Of a stretch of DNA of 64,000 bases, positions 9,389 to 18,639 are shown piece by piece. The notes beneath the pieces were generated by a model. That model saw nothing but the letters and a program-made list of their open reading frames with translations, was not told the origin of the DNA and did not search any database. Position 1 is the first letter of the stretch. Each line of letters starts with the position of its first letter. The DNA lies in NCBI RefSeq assembly GCF_000374065.1, contig NZ_KB893258.1, forward strand, positions 43,180 to 107,179, written 5' to 3'. The stretch comes from Spirosoma luteum DSM 19990 (GTDB taxonomy: Bacteria; Bacteroidota; Bacteroidia; Cytophagales; Spirosomataceae). The position numbers and the translations under genes are program-made.

Positions 9389-9610
9389 TCGGTGTCCATT
9401 CGTAGGTATCGGGCGTTCACTCGACTCAGATACCAAATTAGGTAAATAATATAAACTAATGGGTATAGATTACTCAAAAATTAACCCAATGCTGGCCCTG
9501 GAAGCGTCCGGGATGCAAAAAAACAGCCGGTTGGCCTGATGTCAGGGCTTATAGGCAAGGATATACTGACAGTCTGGACCGTAACCGACCTGAGAGCAAT
9601 GACTGGATTT

Positions 9611-10666
9611 TTACCGTTTCAGCCACCAGATAAACAGGCCCGTCAGCGTAACAACGGCGGTAGACAGGGCTAGCAGGATGTAAATAACCTGCGATACCCA
9701 GCCGAGATACCGACCGAAATGCAACTCTTCGAAAATGTGTTCGGCTATGTATTCCAGACCGGCATCCTGCGCATCAAAACCGCTGATGTAGTGCCCATCA
9801 CGGGCATCCAGCGTAGCCGCTATGGTATACTTACCCAGCAACCGAATACTGTTGGGCCGATTTCCCCGAATGACCAGCGTCGTATCGCCCGGTTTGGGAA
9901 AATCGATTTGCCGGGGCTGAAAATCGCTTATGGATGCTGTAGCATTGCTCAGCGCTGTATCAAGCGGAATGGTGCGGTATGATAAATCAGCCGATGGAGA
10001 CCGGGGCTGACTGCCCCCTCCGCCGAACTGCCGCTCCAGCTGCTCCCAATGGAAAAAAATACCCGTCGCGCTCATCATCAGCATGAACAGTAAAGCAACT
10101 ACACCCAGCCATTTGTGGATGTCGGCATACACGATGCGGGCTGGTTTGTTCCATCGTACTCCTATTTTGAACACGCTCAGTAGGGACCGCCGGTAATACC
10201 ACGTTCCGGTCAGCACCGACCCCAGCAGACAGATACCGGCCAGGCCCATCACGTAGCCCCCCACGGGCTCCAGCAGCAGGTTTTCGTGCAACTCCCGCGC
10301 CCGCCGAACGAAGGTGGTCTCCGTATTGCGGATGCTCGTAATCGCCCCACTGTACGGATTCATGGTTATCCATTGCCACACGCCCTTGTTACTGATGTCG
10401 ACCCGCAAGGCTTCATTCTCCGTTTCCGGCAGACGAACCCCTCTGACCTGTGCATCCGGAAACTGACGATGAATAGTGGTCGATACCTGACCATAGTTCA
10501 TAGGCTGACCAACGGGTTCAACCTGTGTCTGGCTGGGGTTCAGGAGATTGTCGACCTGCCGATCAACAACCAGAATAGACCCGGTAATGGTAATAATCAG
10601 GATAAACAGGCCACCCACTAATCCGGAAATGCGGTGCAGCTTGTAAACGGTTTTATCAGAAATCAT
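9611..10666 (-). CDS. PepSY-associated transmembrane protein
   Basis: A 351-residue inner-membrane protein with the PepSY_TM layout: helix 1 at about residues 11-33 (SGLVGGLFILIITITGSILV), a periplasmic PepSY segment, helix 2 near 137-157 (GGYVMGLAGICLLGSVLTG), helix 3 near 188-208 (WLGVVALLFMLMMSATGIFF) and a final helix before the C-terminus (VIYILLALSTAVVTLTGLFI). Conserved histidines lie next to the helices (YKLHRISG, ADIHKWLG, ELHFGRYLG), as in the family. Members often act in iron or siderophore-linked reduction, usually beside TonB receptors; here no receptor is adjacent, so the role is uncertain. ATG start at 10664-10666. A 46-base palindrome lies 71 bases upstream. Confidence 0.87.
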   Translation of the reverse strand: MISDKTVYKLHRISGLVGGLFILIITITGSILVVDRQVDNLLNPSQTQVEPVGQPMNYGQVSTTIHRQFPDAQVRGVRLPETENEALRVDISNKGVWQWITMNPYSGAITSIRNTETTFVRRARELHENLLLEPVGGYVMGLAGICLLGSVLTGTWYYRRSLLSVFKIGVRWNKPARIVYADIHKWLGVVALLFMLMMSATGIFFHWEQLERQFGGGGSQPRSPSADLSYRTIPLDTALSNATASISDFQPRQIDFPKPGDTTLVIRGNRPNSIRLLGKYTIAATLDARDGHYISGFDAQDAGLEYIAEHIFEELHFGRYLGWVSQVIYILLALSTAVVTLTGLFIWWLKR

Positions 10667-10736
10667 ACGTATTCCCCGGAATTGATTCCGGAGCTAATGG
10701 GAAAAAAGGACTGGTGAAAGACCCGTCAATGCCGTT

Positions 10737-10782
10737 CCGCTTCCGTCAGCCCCGGAATTAATTCCGGGGCTGACGGAAGCGG
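10737..10782. repeat. 46-base perfect palindrome between two minus-strand genes
   Basis: Bases 10737-10759 are exactly complementary to 10760-10782 with no loop; the centre is CCCCGGAATTAATTCCGGGG. A shorter relative of the core (CCGGAATTGATTCCGG) lies nearby at about 10677-10692. It sits between the stop of the Vps10-like gene at 10802 and the start of the PepSY gene at 10666. It could be a REP/BIME-type element, a terminator hairpin or a protein site. Confidence 0.95.
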
Positions 10783-10801
10783 GGTACGGAAGCTGGATTA
10801 A

Positions 10802-13800
10802 TTAATTCGGAATGATGGCCGGAATCTGCTGCTCGGTCACCATGCGGTTGAAGGCCGGAACCTGCGTATTGACAATTTCCTTGAGCTTATCGAGCGCGGT
10901 GTCTATCTGTTTGGCCAAATCATCGTAAGCTGTAAAGGACGACTTTGTCGGCTTTGTATCGGCTGACGAAACCACCGAGGCTACTCCCGCCATCTTGTCG
11001 TTCAACTGAATCGGATAGGCCAGCGCATCCTGCGGGGCTTTGGATTTGGGTTGCATCAGCGTCGACTCCAGTTTTTCCAGTTCGTCCAGCATTGGCTTGG
11101 CCGCTTTCTTGAACTTCTCGGCGGCTTTGGGGTCTTTCACACTCTTGGTGTACCCTTCAATCTGCGTCCGAATCTGGCGAAGCTGATTGATACCCTTGTG
11201 CGTCTCGGACAGTTTGTTGTTTATCTTCTGTAACAGGTCGAACTGCTCCTGATACTCAGCGGCTGTAATGGCCAGACGCGGGTCTTTCCGAATTTCGATG
11301 GGCTGTTCGGCCACCAACGAATCACCCAGCAGCATCCGTACTTTGTACATCCCCGGCACTACTTTGGTGCCCGTTCCCCGGCCCGTCCACATCACGTTGG
11401 TACCCTCAACGGCGGCCGCATCCGGGTAGCGCATGTCCCACACAAACACGTTCATGCCAGGTAGCGCCGGAATGCTGCCGGGCCGCACGTCCGTTTCGTC
11501 CTGATAGAACTCCTTCGCTATTTTTAGCGGCTGTCCTTTCCTGTCTTTGGTACTGGAGTAGCTGATAAGTGTGTCGTTCGACGGAGTCATGTAAATAAGC
11601 CGTAATTCTTTGGCGGGCTTATTTTTCAGGTAGTACCGCGTAATCACGCCATTCTGGGCATTTTCGCCCTGGTCGGTGGCGGCCGCCCGACCGCGCCGGG
11701 GGTTACCCGCTCCGCCTTCCATGCGGTAGGCATGGCGGGGCTTGAACAGGTGCATACTGGCGGCTGTTTTGCCCGCCGTTTCTAGGTCCATCAGTTCGTG
11801 CAGGGGCGTGATATCGTCCATAATCCAGAACGAACGGCCGTGCGTAGCGATAACCAGGTCTTTTTCGCGCTTGTGAATCTGCAAATCGCGGACGGGTGTA
11901 ACGGGCAGGTCAAGGCTCAGTTTCTGCCAGGAGCCGCCGTCATTGAACGACACATAAACGCCCCGCTCCGTACCAGCATACAATAGTCCCGGCTTGTTAG
12001 GATCGTCGCGCACCACATGGCAATGCTCGTCTGCCGGGATGCCGCTGGTGATGCTGGTCCAGGTTTTGCCGTAATCCGTCGTCTTGAACAGGTAAGGCTT
12101 CGTGTCACCCAGCATGTACCGCTTGGCGGCCAGGTAGGCTTTGCCCGCCGTGTGGTCGGAAGGGTGTACGATGCTCATGATGGCCATCTCGGGCAGCATG
12201 GAGGCCGGGGGCGTGATGCTGGTCCAGTTTTTCCCGCCGTCGCGGCTGATGTGCATCACCCCATCGTCGGAACCGGTCCAGAAAACACCCTTCTCCACCG
12301 GCGATTCGGCAAAGGTGAAAATAGTCGGGAAAGTTTCAGCCCCGGTGTTGTCTTTCGTAATCAAACCACCCACATCGCCCTGCGTTTTGGGGTCGTTTCG
12401 GGTCAGGTCGGGGCTGATGTCCTCCCAGGAATGACCGTTATCCGTGCTGCGGTGCAGGTACTGCGAGGTAATGAATAACGTCTTTGGATCGTGGGGGGAG
12501 AAAACGATGGGGTACGTCCACTGAAACCGGTACTTCCGGGCCGACGAGGGGGAACCCATAAAGTATTCGGGGTACACGTTGATGCGCTGATTCTGGTCGG
12601 TGGCTTTGTCGTAGCGCGTAATCAGTCCGTCGTAACTGCCTCCGTACGTAACGAGTGGGTTGGTGGGGTCGGGGGTGATATAGCCCGATTCGCCCCCCGC
12701 CACCGAGTACCAGGCACCCGGTCCGATGGCGTAATCCGTCGTGCGGCTGGCAATCCGAATGGAGGAATTGTCCTGCTGTGCCCCGTAGAGGTTATACGGA
12801 AAATCATTGTCGACGGCTACGTGGTAAAACTGCGCTGTAGGAATATCGACATCGGAGAAGGTAGCCCCACCGTTGTAGGTGACTTCGGCCCCGCCATCGT
12901 CGCCGATGATGTAGTTCAGTGGGTTTTTGGGGTTCCACCAGATGTCGTGCGTATCGCCGTGATGGACGGGGATGGTTTTAAAGGTCTTACCCCCATCGTA
13001 CGATTTCTGGGCGTTCACGTTCAGCACAATCAGGCCGTTTTCGTCCTGCGGGTCGGCGGCCAGCATCATGTAGTACCAGGGCCGCTGCCACAGATTTTTG
13101 TCTTCGTTGATGAGCTGCCACGACTCGCCCGCATCGTCGGAGCGGTACAGGCCCCCCTTTGCATTTTCGACCATGGCGTAGAGCCGGTTCGGATTGACGG
13201 GTGACACCGTGATGCCGATTTTGCCCAGCAGTCCTTTGGGCATACCGGGTTTTTCGCTCAGGCTGGTCCAGGTATCGCCCCCGTCGGTGGATTTGAACAG
13301 GCCGCATCCTTTGCCCCCGCTGCTCATGGTGTAGCTGTTGCGGTACGCCTGCCACATGGACGCGTACACGATGCTGGGGTTGGTCGGGTCGAGTTTAACG
13401 ACGATGGCACCGGTGCTGTCATTTTTGGCCAGAATCTGTTTCCAGGTTTTGCCACCGTCGGTGGTGCGGAATACCCCGCGCTCTTTGTTCGGCGCAAACG
13501 GGTTGCCAAGAGCGGCTACGTAGGCAACATCGGCATTGGTCGGGTGAACCTCGATGTTACTGACGGCATCGGCTTTCTTCAGACCACTGTGTTTCCAGGT
13601 CTTCCCGGCATCGGTCGATTTGTAGATACCGTCGCCGTTGGAAATATTGCTGCGGATGTCGGCTTCACCCATACCGACGTAAATCGTGTTCGGGTCGGAG
13701 GGGGCTACGGCCACCGCGCCGACGGAACTGGATTTGAACGTGCTGTCGGAGATGGATGCCCAGTTGGCCCCGCTGTCGGTGGTTTTCCAGACACCCCCGC

Positions 13801-14038
13801 CCGTGGCTCCGAAATAATACGTCAACGGCTGACTAACGTGCCCCGCTACGGCCAGCGACCGACCCCCGCGAAACGGCCCGATGTTGCGCCACCGCAACCC
13901 GTTGAACAGGCTGTCTGTCGATTGTGCGGTACGGCTTTTGGTAACTGCTTTTGCTTTTCGCTGGGCCAGACCAGGCGTTGCCAGCAGCAGGGCAACCAGG
14001 GGTGCCCACAAAAGCCAGTGCGATTTTATTTTTTCCAT
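10802..14038 (-). CDS. Sortilin/Vps10-type beta-propeller exoprotein, paralogue A
   Basis: A 1,078-residue exported protein. I start it at ATG 14036-14038 because this gives a clean signal peptide (MEKIKSHWLLWAPLVALLL then ATPGLAQ); an ATG at 14102 would add 22 residues in front of it. After the leader comes RWRNIGPFRGGRSLAVAGH, then many BNR/Asp-box turns (KSTDAGKTW, RTTDGGKTW, KSTDGGDTW, RSDDAGESW) spread over about 750 residues, which fold as one or two large beta-propellers of the sortilin type. The C-terminal 200 residues are helical and charged. Such proteins are commonly annotated as glycosyl hydrolases, but I see no catalytic evidence. Two paralogues follow on the opposite strand. Periplasmic or surface location is expected. 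Confidence 0.88.
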   Translation of the reverse strand: MEKIKSHWLLWAPLVALLLATPGLAQRKAKAVTKSRTAQSTDSLFNGLRWRNIGPFRGGRSLAVAGHVSQPLTYYFGATGGGVWKTTDSGANWASISDSTFKSSSVGAVAVAPSDPNTIYVGMGEADIRSNISNGDGIYKSTDAGKTWKHSGLKKADAVSNIEVHPTNADVAYVAALGNPFAPNKERGVFRTTDGGKTWKQILAKNDSTGAIVVKLDPTNPSIVYASMWQAYRNSYTMSSGGKGCGLFKSTDGGDTWTSLSEKPGMPKGLLGKIGITVSPVNPNRLYAMVENAKGGLYRSDDAGESWQLINEDKNLWQRPWYYMMLAADPQDENGLIVLNVNAQKSYDGGKTFKTIPVHHGDTHDIWWNPKNPLNYIIGDDGGAEVTYNGGATFSDVDIPTAQFYHVAVDNDFPYNLYGAQQDNSSIRIASRTTDYAIGPGAWYSVAGGESGYITPDPTNPLVTYGGSYDGLITRYDKATDQNQRINVYPEYFMGSPSSARKYRFQWTYPIVFSPHDPKTLFITSQYLHRSTDNGHSWEDISPDLTRNDPKTQGDVGGLITKDNTGAETFPTIFTFAESPVEKGVFWTGSDDGVMHISRDGGKNWTSITPPASMLPEMAIMSIVHPSDHTAGKAYLAAKRYMLGDTKPYLFKTTDYGKTWTSITSGIPADEHCHVVRDDPNKPGLLYAGTERGVYVSFNDGGSWQKLSLDLPVTPVRDLQIHKREKDLVIATHGRSFWIMDDITPLHELMDLETAGKTAASMHLFKPRHAYRMEGGAGNPRRGRAAATDQGENAQNGVITRYYLKNKPAKELRLIYMTPSNDTLISYSSTKDRKGQPLKIAKEFYQDETDVRPGSIPALPGMNVFVWDMRYPDAAAVEGTNVMWTGRGTGTKVVPGMYKVRMLLGDSLVAEQPIEIRKDPRLAITAAEYQEQFDLLQKINNKLSETHKGINQLRQIRTQIEGYTKSVKDPKAAEKFKKAAKPMLDELEKLESTLMQPKSKAPQDALAYPIQLNDKMAGVASVVSSADTKPTKSSFTAYDDLAKQIDTALDKLKEIVNTQVPAFNRMVTEQQIPAIIPN

Positions 14039-14446
14039 GAAAAGTACAATTAGAGTGGGTGTTCGCTTGTTGATAAAAAAGATAAGAGAAATGAATTTGT
14101 GCATTTTATTCCCGCTGTTTTCGGCAGGATGAATAAGGGTCGAAGGCTCGCCTGGCAGAAACTAATCTGATTTCTTTCCTATTTCGCGCACAAAAATAGG
14201 AAAGAAATAAAACAGTGGTCATTTAGCCGTCTAACAATTAATACTATTGGCTTACACTTAAAACGCAGAATAAATTTCTAATCGCTTACTTTGTAGAGAC
14301 ATTCCACCCGGGATAAATTATATAAATTTCTCTGAAGCCCTGTAAAGCCGATGGCTTTTGTACGGGCAACGGCCTGAACGAAAGGGTTTGCGGGCGATAA
14401 ACGGGTTGTGAAAGACGGTAAGGGTTACTAAAATAAGCGACGAACA
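14039..14446. other. Divergent intergenic region between paralogue A and the transferase-like gene
   Basis: This 408-base AT-rich gap must carry promoters for both directions. It holds the inverted repeat listed at 14170-14208. I see no gene in it. Confidence 0.5.
14170..14208. repeat. Perfect AT-rich inverted repeat, 15-base arms
   Basis: ATTTCTTTCCTATTT at 14170-14184 pairs exactly with AAATAGGAAAGAAAT at 14194-14208 around a nine-base spacer. The two flanking genes are divergent, so this is not an ordinary terminator between a gene end and the next; an operator or a 5' leader hairpin for paralogue A is possible. Confidence 0.85.
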
Positions 14447-15136
14447 ATGATTGGCGATAATCTGGATTTTTACCTGAGTCGGGGTTATTTTCGGATGCAG
14501 CAGGATGTTTTTACGTGCCAGTTTGTCCAGTTCAATGACACTGTTTACGCCGTACAATGGTTGCGTATCAGGCTGGAAAAGGTCAGCTACGGCCCTTCGC
14601 AGCGTCGGCTACTGCGGATAAACGCCCGCTTTTCGGTAGTGGTAAAACCGCTCGTACTGACGGCCGAACTAAAAGACCTGTATGCTCAATACCGGGCGGC
14701 TATCGACTTCGACGCGCCATCATCCATCGAAGCCTGTTTGCTGGAAGGAACGCACCGGAATGTATTCGATACGCAGGTGGTTGAGGTTCGGGATGGTGAC
14801 CGGCTTATTGCCGCCGGTATCTTCGACAATGCCCCCCAGAGCATTATGGGGGTCATGAACTTTTATCATTTCGACTACCGAAAGCAAAGCCTGGGTAAGT
14901 TCCTGATGCTACAGAAAATGAACTACGCGCTGTTGCAGAAAAAGACGTTCTACTACCCGGGGTATGTGGTATATGAGTATCCTAAATTTGACTATAAACT
15001 ATTCCCCTGCCTGGCCGCTACCGAAGTTTTCGATAGCCTGAGTGGCCACTGGCTGCCGTTTTCGTGGGATACCATGACCCAGCTTTCAACCACGCTGCTT
15101 GACGAATACAAAATCCGGCACGAACCTGATTTTTAA
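14447..15136 (+). CDS. Arginyl/leucyl-tRNA-protein transferase-like GNAT-fold protein
   Basis: A 229-residue cytoplasmic protein. The C-terminal half reads like the catalytic domain of arginyl-tRNA-protein transferases (ATE_C type): QSLGKFLMLQKMNYALLQKK, then FYYPGYVVYEYPKFDYKLF, which lines up with the family pattern of S-L-G, a long helix, Y-x-G-Y and Y-K-x-x-F. If so it would move an amino acid from a charged tRNA to the N-terminus of target proteins, an N-degron step. The N-terminal cysteine cluster of classical enzymes is reduced: I see only one cysteine in a YFRMQQDVFTCQF stretch. The gene ends 61 bases before paralogue B on the same strand. Assignment rests on pattern memory and is moderate. 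Confidence 0.55.
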   Translation: MIGDNLDFYLSRGYFRMQQDVFTCQFVQFNDTVYAVQWLRIRLEKVSYGPSQRRLLRINARFSVVVKPLVLTAELKDLYAQYRAAIDFDAPSSIEACLLEGTHRNVFDTQVVEVRDGDRLIAAGIFDNAPQSIMGVMNFYHFDYRKQSLGKFLMLQKMNYALLQKKTFYYPGYVVYEYPKFDYKLFPCLAATEVFDSLSGHWLPFSWDTMTQLSTTLLDEYKIRHEPDF

Positions 15137-15197
15137 CTAATGCAATCCCGTTTTACCCATTCCCATCGCACGCTTCATCACAAACAGTCACTTTTTT

Positions 15198-18100
15198 ATG
15201 AGGTACTTTTTTCCGGTTCTACTACTTATCACTTTTGGCTGTACGGATGCCCTGCTGGCGCAACAGTCTCCGCTAACACCCGCCGATACCAGCACCAACG
15301 TCGTTTTTACCGGCATGACCTGGCGCAACATCGGTCCCACACGGGGCGGCCGGTCGCTGGGCTCGGCGGGGTCACCGTCCCGCAAACTGGAGTACTATTT
15401 CGGGGCGGTGGGCGGTGGCCTCTGGAAAACCACCGACGGGGGTAAAACCTGGAACCCCGTAACCGATGGGAAAATAAGCAGCTCCTCGGTAGGGGCCGTA
15501 GCCGTGGCCGAGACCAACCCCGACGTGGTGTACATCGGTACCGGCGAAACCCAGCTCCGGGGTAACATCATGCAGGGCGATGGTGTCTATAAGTCGACCA
15601 ATGCCGGGAAAACCTGGACCAATATCGGCCTGAAAAACACGCAGGCTATCGCCCGCGTCCGGGTGCACCCCACCAACCCCGACATTGTATACGTAGCCGC
15701 ACTCGGCCATCCCTACGGCCCGAATGAGGAGCGGGGTGTTTTCCGTACGACCGATGGGGGTAAAACCTGGAAAAAAGTGCTGTACAAAGGCGATCAGGCC
15801 GGAGCCGCCGACCTCATCATCGACCGCAAAAACCCAAATGTACTATACGCATCCATCTGGCAGGTGTACCGCACCCCCTGGAAAATGTGGGGCGGGGGTG
15901 GGGCCTGTGGCCTGTTCAAATCCACCGACGGGGGCGATACCTGGACCGAACTAACCCGCAAGCCGGGGATGCCTAAAGGGACCGTCGGTAAAATTGGCGT
16001 AACCGTTTCGCCCGTCGACCCGAACCGGGTGTGGGCCATTGTGGAGGCTGAAGACGGGGGCGTGTACCGCTCCGATGATGCCGGGATGACCTGGAAACGC
16101 ACCAACGACGAGCGCAAGCTGCGCCAGCGGGCCTTTTATTATTCCCGCATCTACGCCGACCCGCTCGATAAAAACACGGTGTATGGTCTGAACGTAAACT
16201 TTTACAAATCGACCGATGGGGGAGTGAAATTCAGCAAAGCCATCACCGTTCCCCACGGCGACAACCACGACCTCTGGATTGACCCGACGGATTCCACCCG
16301 TATGATTGCCTCCAACGATGGGGGAGGCTGCGTGTCGGTGAACGGGGGCAAAACCTGGACCGACGAGAATTATCCGACCGCCCAGCTCTATCACATCACC
16401 ACCACCAGCGATTTCCCATATCAGGTGGCCGGTGCCCAGCAGGACAACTCGACTATTGCCGTACCGAGTGAGGGCTGGACTAATTTTCAGGCCCGGGGCA
16501 ACAGCATCGACAAAAAAGAGTGGTCGTATGACGTGGGCGGTGGCGAAAGCGGCTACATTGCTCAAGACCCGAAGAACCCCGATATTTTTTACGCCGGTAG
16601 CCAGGGAGCGTTACTCACGCGCTATAACCGGATGACGGGCCAGACCCGCGACGTGCAGGTATACCCCCGTTTCTTTTCGGGCGAACCGGCCAGTGCGCTG
16701 CCCGAGCGCTGGCAGTGGACGTTTCCCATCGTGTTTTCGCCCAAAGACCCAAACCGGCTGTACGTCTGTTCGCAGCACGTCTGGATGACGACGAATGAAG
16801 GGCAGACCTGGGAAAAAATAAGCCCCGACCTGACGCTGGCCGATACCGCTACGCTGGGAAAAACGGGTGGGGTGATTACGATGGACATGAACGGCCCCGA
16901 AATTTACGGAACCGTATTCGCCCTGGCTCCATCGTACCACGATGTCAACACAATCTGGGCCGGTTCTGACGATGGGCTGCTGCACATCACCCGTGATCAC
17001 GGCAAAAGCTGGCAGGGCATTACGCCACCCGATATGCCAAAACACACCCGTATCAGCATCATCGAGGCATCCCGCGCCAAACCCGGCACGGCCTACGTAG
17101 CCGCCAAACGGTACCAGATGGACGACCGCGCCCCCTACATCTGGAAAACTGACGATTATGGCAAGACCTGGAAAAAGATAATAAGTGGCATTCGGACTGA
17201 TGCGTTTGTGCATTCCATTCGGGAAGATGTCACGCGCCCCGGCCTGCTGTACGCCGGTACGGAACACGGTATTTACGTATCCTTTACCGATGGCGATAGC
17301 TGGGAGCCACTTCGCCTTAATTTGCCCGACACGCAGATTGCCGATTTGCAGGTGACCGAGAAAGACATTGTGATTGGCACCCACGGGCGATCCATTTACG
17401 TGCTGGATGATGCCGCTCCGGTTCGGGAATACGCGACCGGTCTGGAAAAGGAACCCGTTCACTTCTTTAAGCCCTACTACGCCGTTCGTCGGGTGCAACC
17501 GGCTGTTTTTCAGTACTATCTGGCCAAACAGGCCGACAGTGTGAAAATTGACATTCTGGATGCTGCCGGAACCTTGATTCGGTCATTCACGGGCGATAAA
17601 CCCAAATACCCGAAAAAAGACGACGAGGACGACGAAGAGGGTCCCCCAAAACCTAAAATGCCGACGACGGCTGCCGGCCTCAACAAATACGAGTGGGATT
17701 TGCGCTACCCTGGCTCCACCGATTTCAAAGGGATGATTATGTGGGGTGCCCGGCCCGTTAACGGTCCCCTGGCAGTACCCGGTCAGTATCAGGTTCGGCT
17801 TACGGTGGGCGGTAAAACGATTACGCACCCGTTCGAGGTTAAACTCGACCCGCGCCTGAAAGGGGTTACCACCGCCGATATCGACGAGCAGTTCAAACTG
17901 GCTATGAAACTCCGCGACCAGACCAGTAAAGCCAATGACGCCGTGATTCAGATTCGGGCGCTGAAAGAAAAACTGTCCAAACAGCCCGACAGTCCGGCCA
18001 ATAAAAAGCTGAAAGAGCAACTGGGCGTCATCGAAGAAAACCTGTACCAGATTCGGAACCAGAGTGGGCAGGACCCGCTGAACTTCCCCATCAAACTTAA

Positions 18101-18263
18101 CAACCGGCTGGCGGCCCTGTGGCGCAGCGTCGAAACGGGCGATGCCAAACCCACCGACGGCTCGTACAAAGTGTACGAGGAACTCTCGCAGGAACTGACC
18201 CGCGAACTCACCGAACTCGATACGCTGCTCAAGACCAAAACGGTTAAAAGTATTGGGATGTAA
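15198..18263 (+). CDS. Sortilin/Vps10-type beta-propeller exoprotein, paralogue B
   Basis: A 1,021-residue exported protein that begins MRYFFPVLLLITFGCTDALL, a signal peptide probably cut after LLAQ. The conserved opening is MTWRNIGPTRGGRSLGSAGS, followed by repeated Asp-box turns (KTTDGGKTWN, KSTNAGKTWT, RTTDGGKTWK, KSTDGGDTWT, RSDDAGMTWK). The propeller segment includes the paralogue-wide motif GAQQDNSTI. Near residue 800 there is a lysine/acid-rich linker (PKKDDEDDEEGPPKPK), and the last 180 residues are helical. It is transcribed towards paralogue C with two small opposite-strand genes in between. Function unknown; the fold suggests binding of peptides or glycans at the cell surface or in the periplasm. 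Confidence 0.88.
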   Translation: MRYFFPVLLLITFGCTDALLAQQSPLTPADTSTNVVFTGMTWRNIGPTRGGRSLGSAGSPSRKLEYYFGAVGGGLWKTTDGGKTWNPVTDGKISSSSVGAVAVAETNPDVVYIGTGETQLRGNIMQGDGVYKSTNAGKTWTNIGLKNTQAIARVRVHPTNPDIVYVAALGHPYGPNEERGVFRTTDGGKTWKKVLYKGDQAGAADLIIDRKNPNVLYASIWQVYRTPWKMWGGGGACGLFKSTDGGDTWTELTRKPGMPKGTVGKIGVTVSPVDPNRVWAIVEAEDGGVYRSDDAGMTWKRTNDERKLRQRAFYYSRIYADPLDKNTVYGLNVNFYKSTDGGVKFSKAITVPHGDNHDLWIDPTDSTRMIASNDGGGCVSVNGGKTWTDENYPTAQLYHITTTSDFPYQVAGAQQDNSTIAVPSEGWTNFQARGNSIDKKEWSYDVGGGESGYIAQDPKNPDIFYAGSQGALLTRYNRMTGQTRDVQVYPRFFSGEPASALPERWQWTFPIVFSPKDPNRLYVCSQHVWMTTNEGQTWEKISPDLTLADTATLGKTGGVITMDMNGPEIYGTVFALAPSYHDVNTIWAGSDDGLLHITRDHGKSWQGITPPDMPKHTRISIIEASRAKPGTAYVAAKRYQMDDRAPYIWKTDDYGKTWKKIISGIRTDAFVHSIREDVTRPGLLYAGTEHGIYVSFTDGDSWEPLRLNLPDTQIADLQVTEKDIVIGTHGRSIYVLDDAAPVREYATGLEKEPVHFFKPYYAVRRVQPAVFQYYLAKQADSVKIDILDAAGTLIRSFTGDKPKYPKKDDEDDEEGPPKPKMPTTAAGLNKYEWDLRYPGSTDFKGMIMWGARPVNGPLAVPGQYQVRLTVGGKTITHPFEVKLDPRLKGVTTADIDEQFKLAMKLRDQTSKANDAVIQIRALKEKLSKQPDSPANKKLKEQLGVIEENLYQIRNQSGQDPLNFPIKLNNRLAALWRSVETGDAKPTDGSYKVYEELSQELTRELTELDTLLKTKTVKSIGM

Positions 18264-18321
18264 GGGAGATCACCACTGCTCGTGCCAGCTACTATAAAGT
18301 CGGCGCGGGCAGTGATAACGG

Positions 18322-18609
18322 TTAACGGTAAGGCTGATTTTTAACCAGTCTAAGGTCGTTGAGTTCGGGTAACGTCAGTGTGCAGTCGGATGGGATAACA
18401 CCCCGCGCCATCCAGTTGGTCACTACCTGTGTCGTCAGGCCGTAGCGTTCGGCGTACCGTTTTATGGTTAGCCATTCAGTGGTATCGACAACAAAGCCGT
18501 TTTCCTGCAAGAGTTTGAGCGATTGAGCCGATTCGTTTTGTGCTTCGGTCAACTCCCGGTTGAAGTTAATTTTTTCCTGTATCATAGCATTGATAACGTT
18601 TAGGCACAT
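18322..18609 (-). CDS. Small helix-turn-helix protein (MerR/excisionase-like)
   Basis: A 95-residue protein. Residues 46-75 (WLTIKRYAERYGLTTQVVTN, then WMARGVIP) look like the winged helix of excisionase or MerR-type proteins, in which a short helix-turn-helix is followed by W-x-x-x-G-x-I-P. The first ATG is at 18607-18609; another at residue 9 would also work. It is the second gene of a two-gene unit on the minus strand, 30 bases after the next entry, between the stop of paralogue B and the start of paralogue C. A DNA-binding role is inferred from the motif. It could be a remnant of a mobile element or a local regulator. Confidence 0.6.
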   Translation of the reverse strand: MCLNVINAMIQEKINFNRELTEAQNESAQSLKLLQENGFVVDTTEWLTIKRYAERYGLTTQVVTNWMARGVIPSDCTLTLPELNDLRLVKNQPYR

Positions 18610-18639
18610 GAACTTTATAATAAGTCAAAACCTCCGCAT

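Noticed and set aside
12491..13204. 237-codon plus-strand frame
   Set aside because: Antisense to the Vps10-type gene; valine and glycine-rich composition typical of the reverse of repetitive Asp-box codons.
16611..17498. 295-codon minus-strand frame
   Set aside because: Antisense shadow of paralogue B with the same reason as above.
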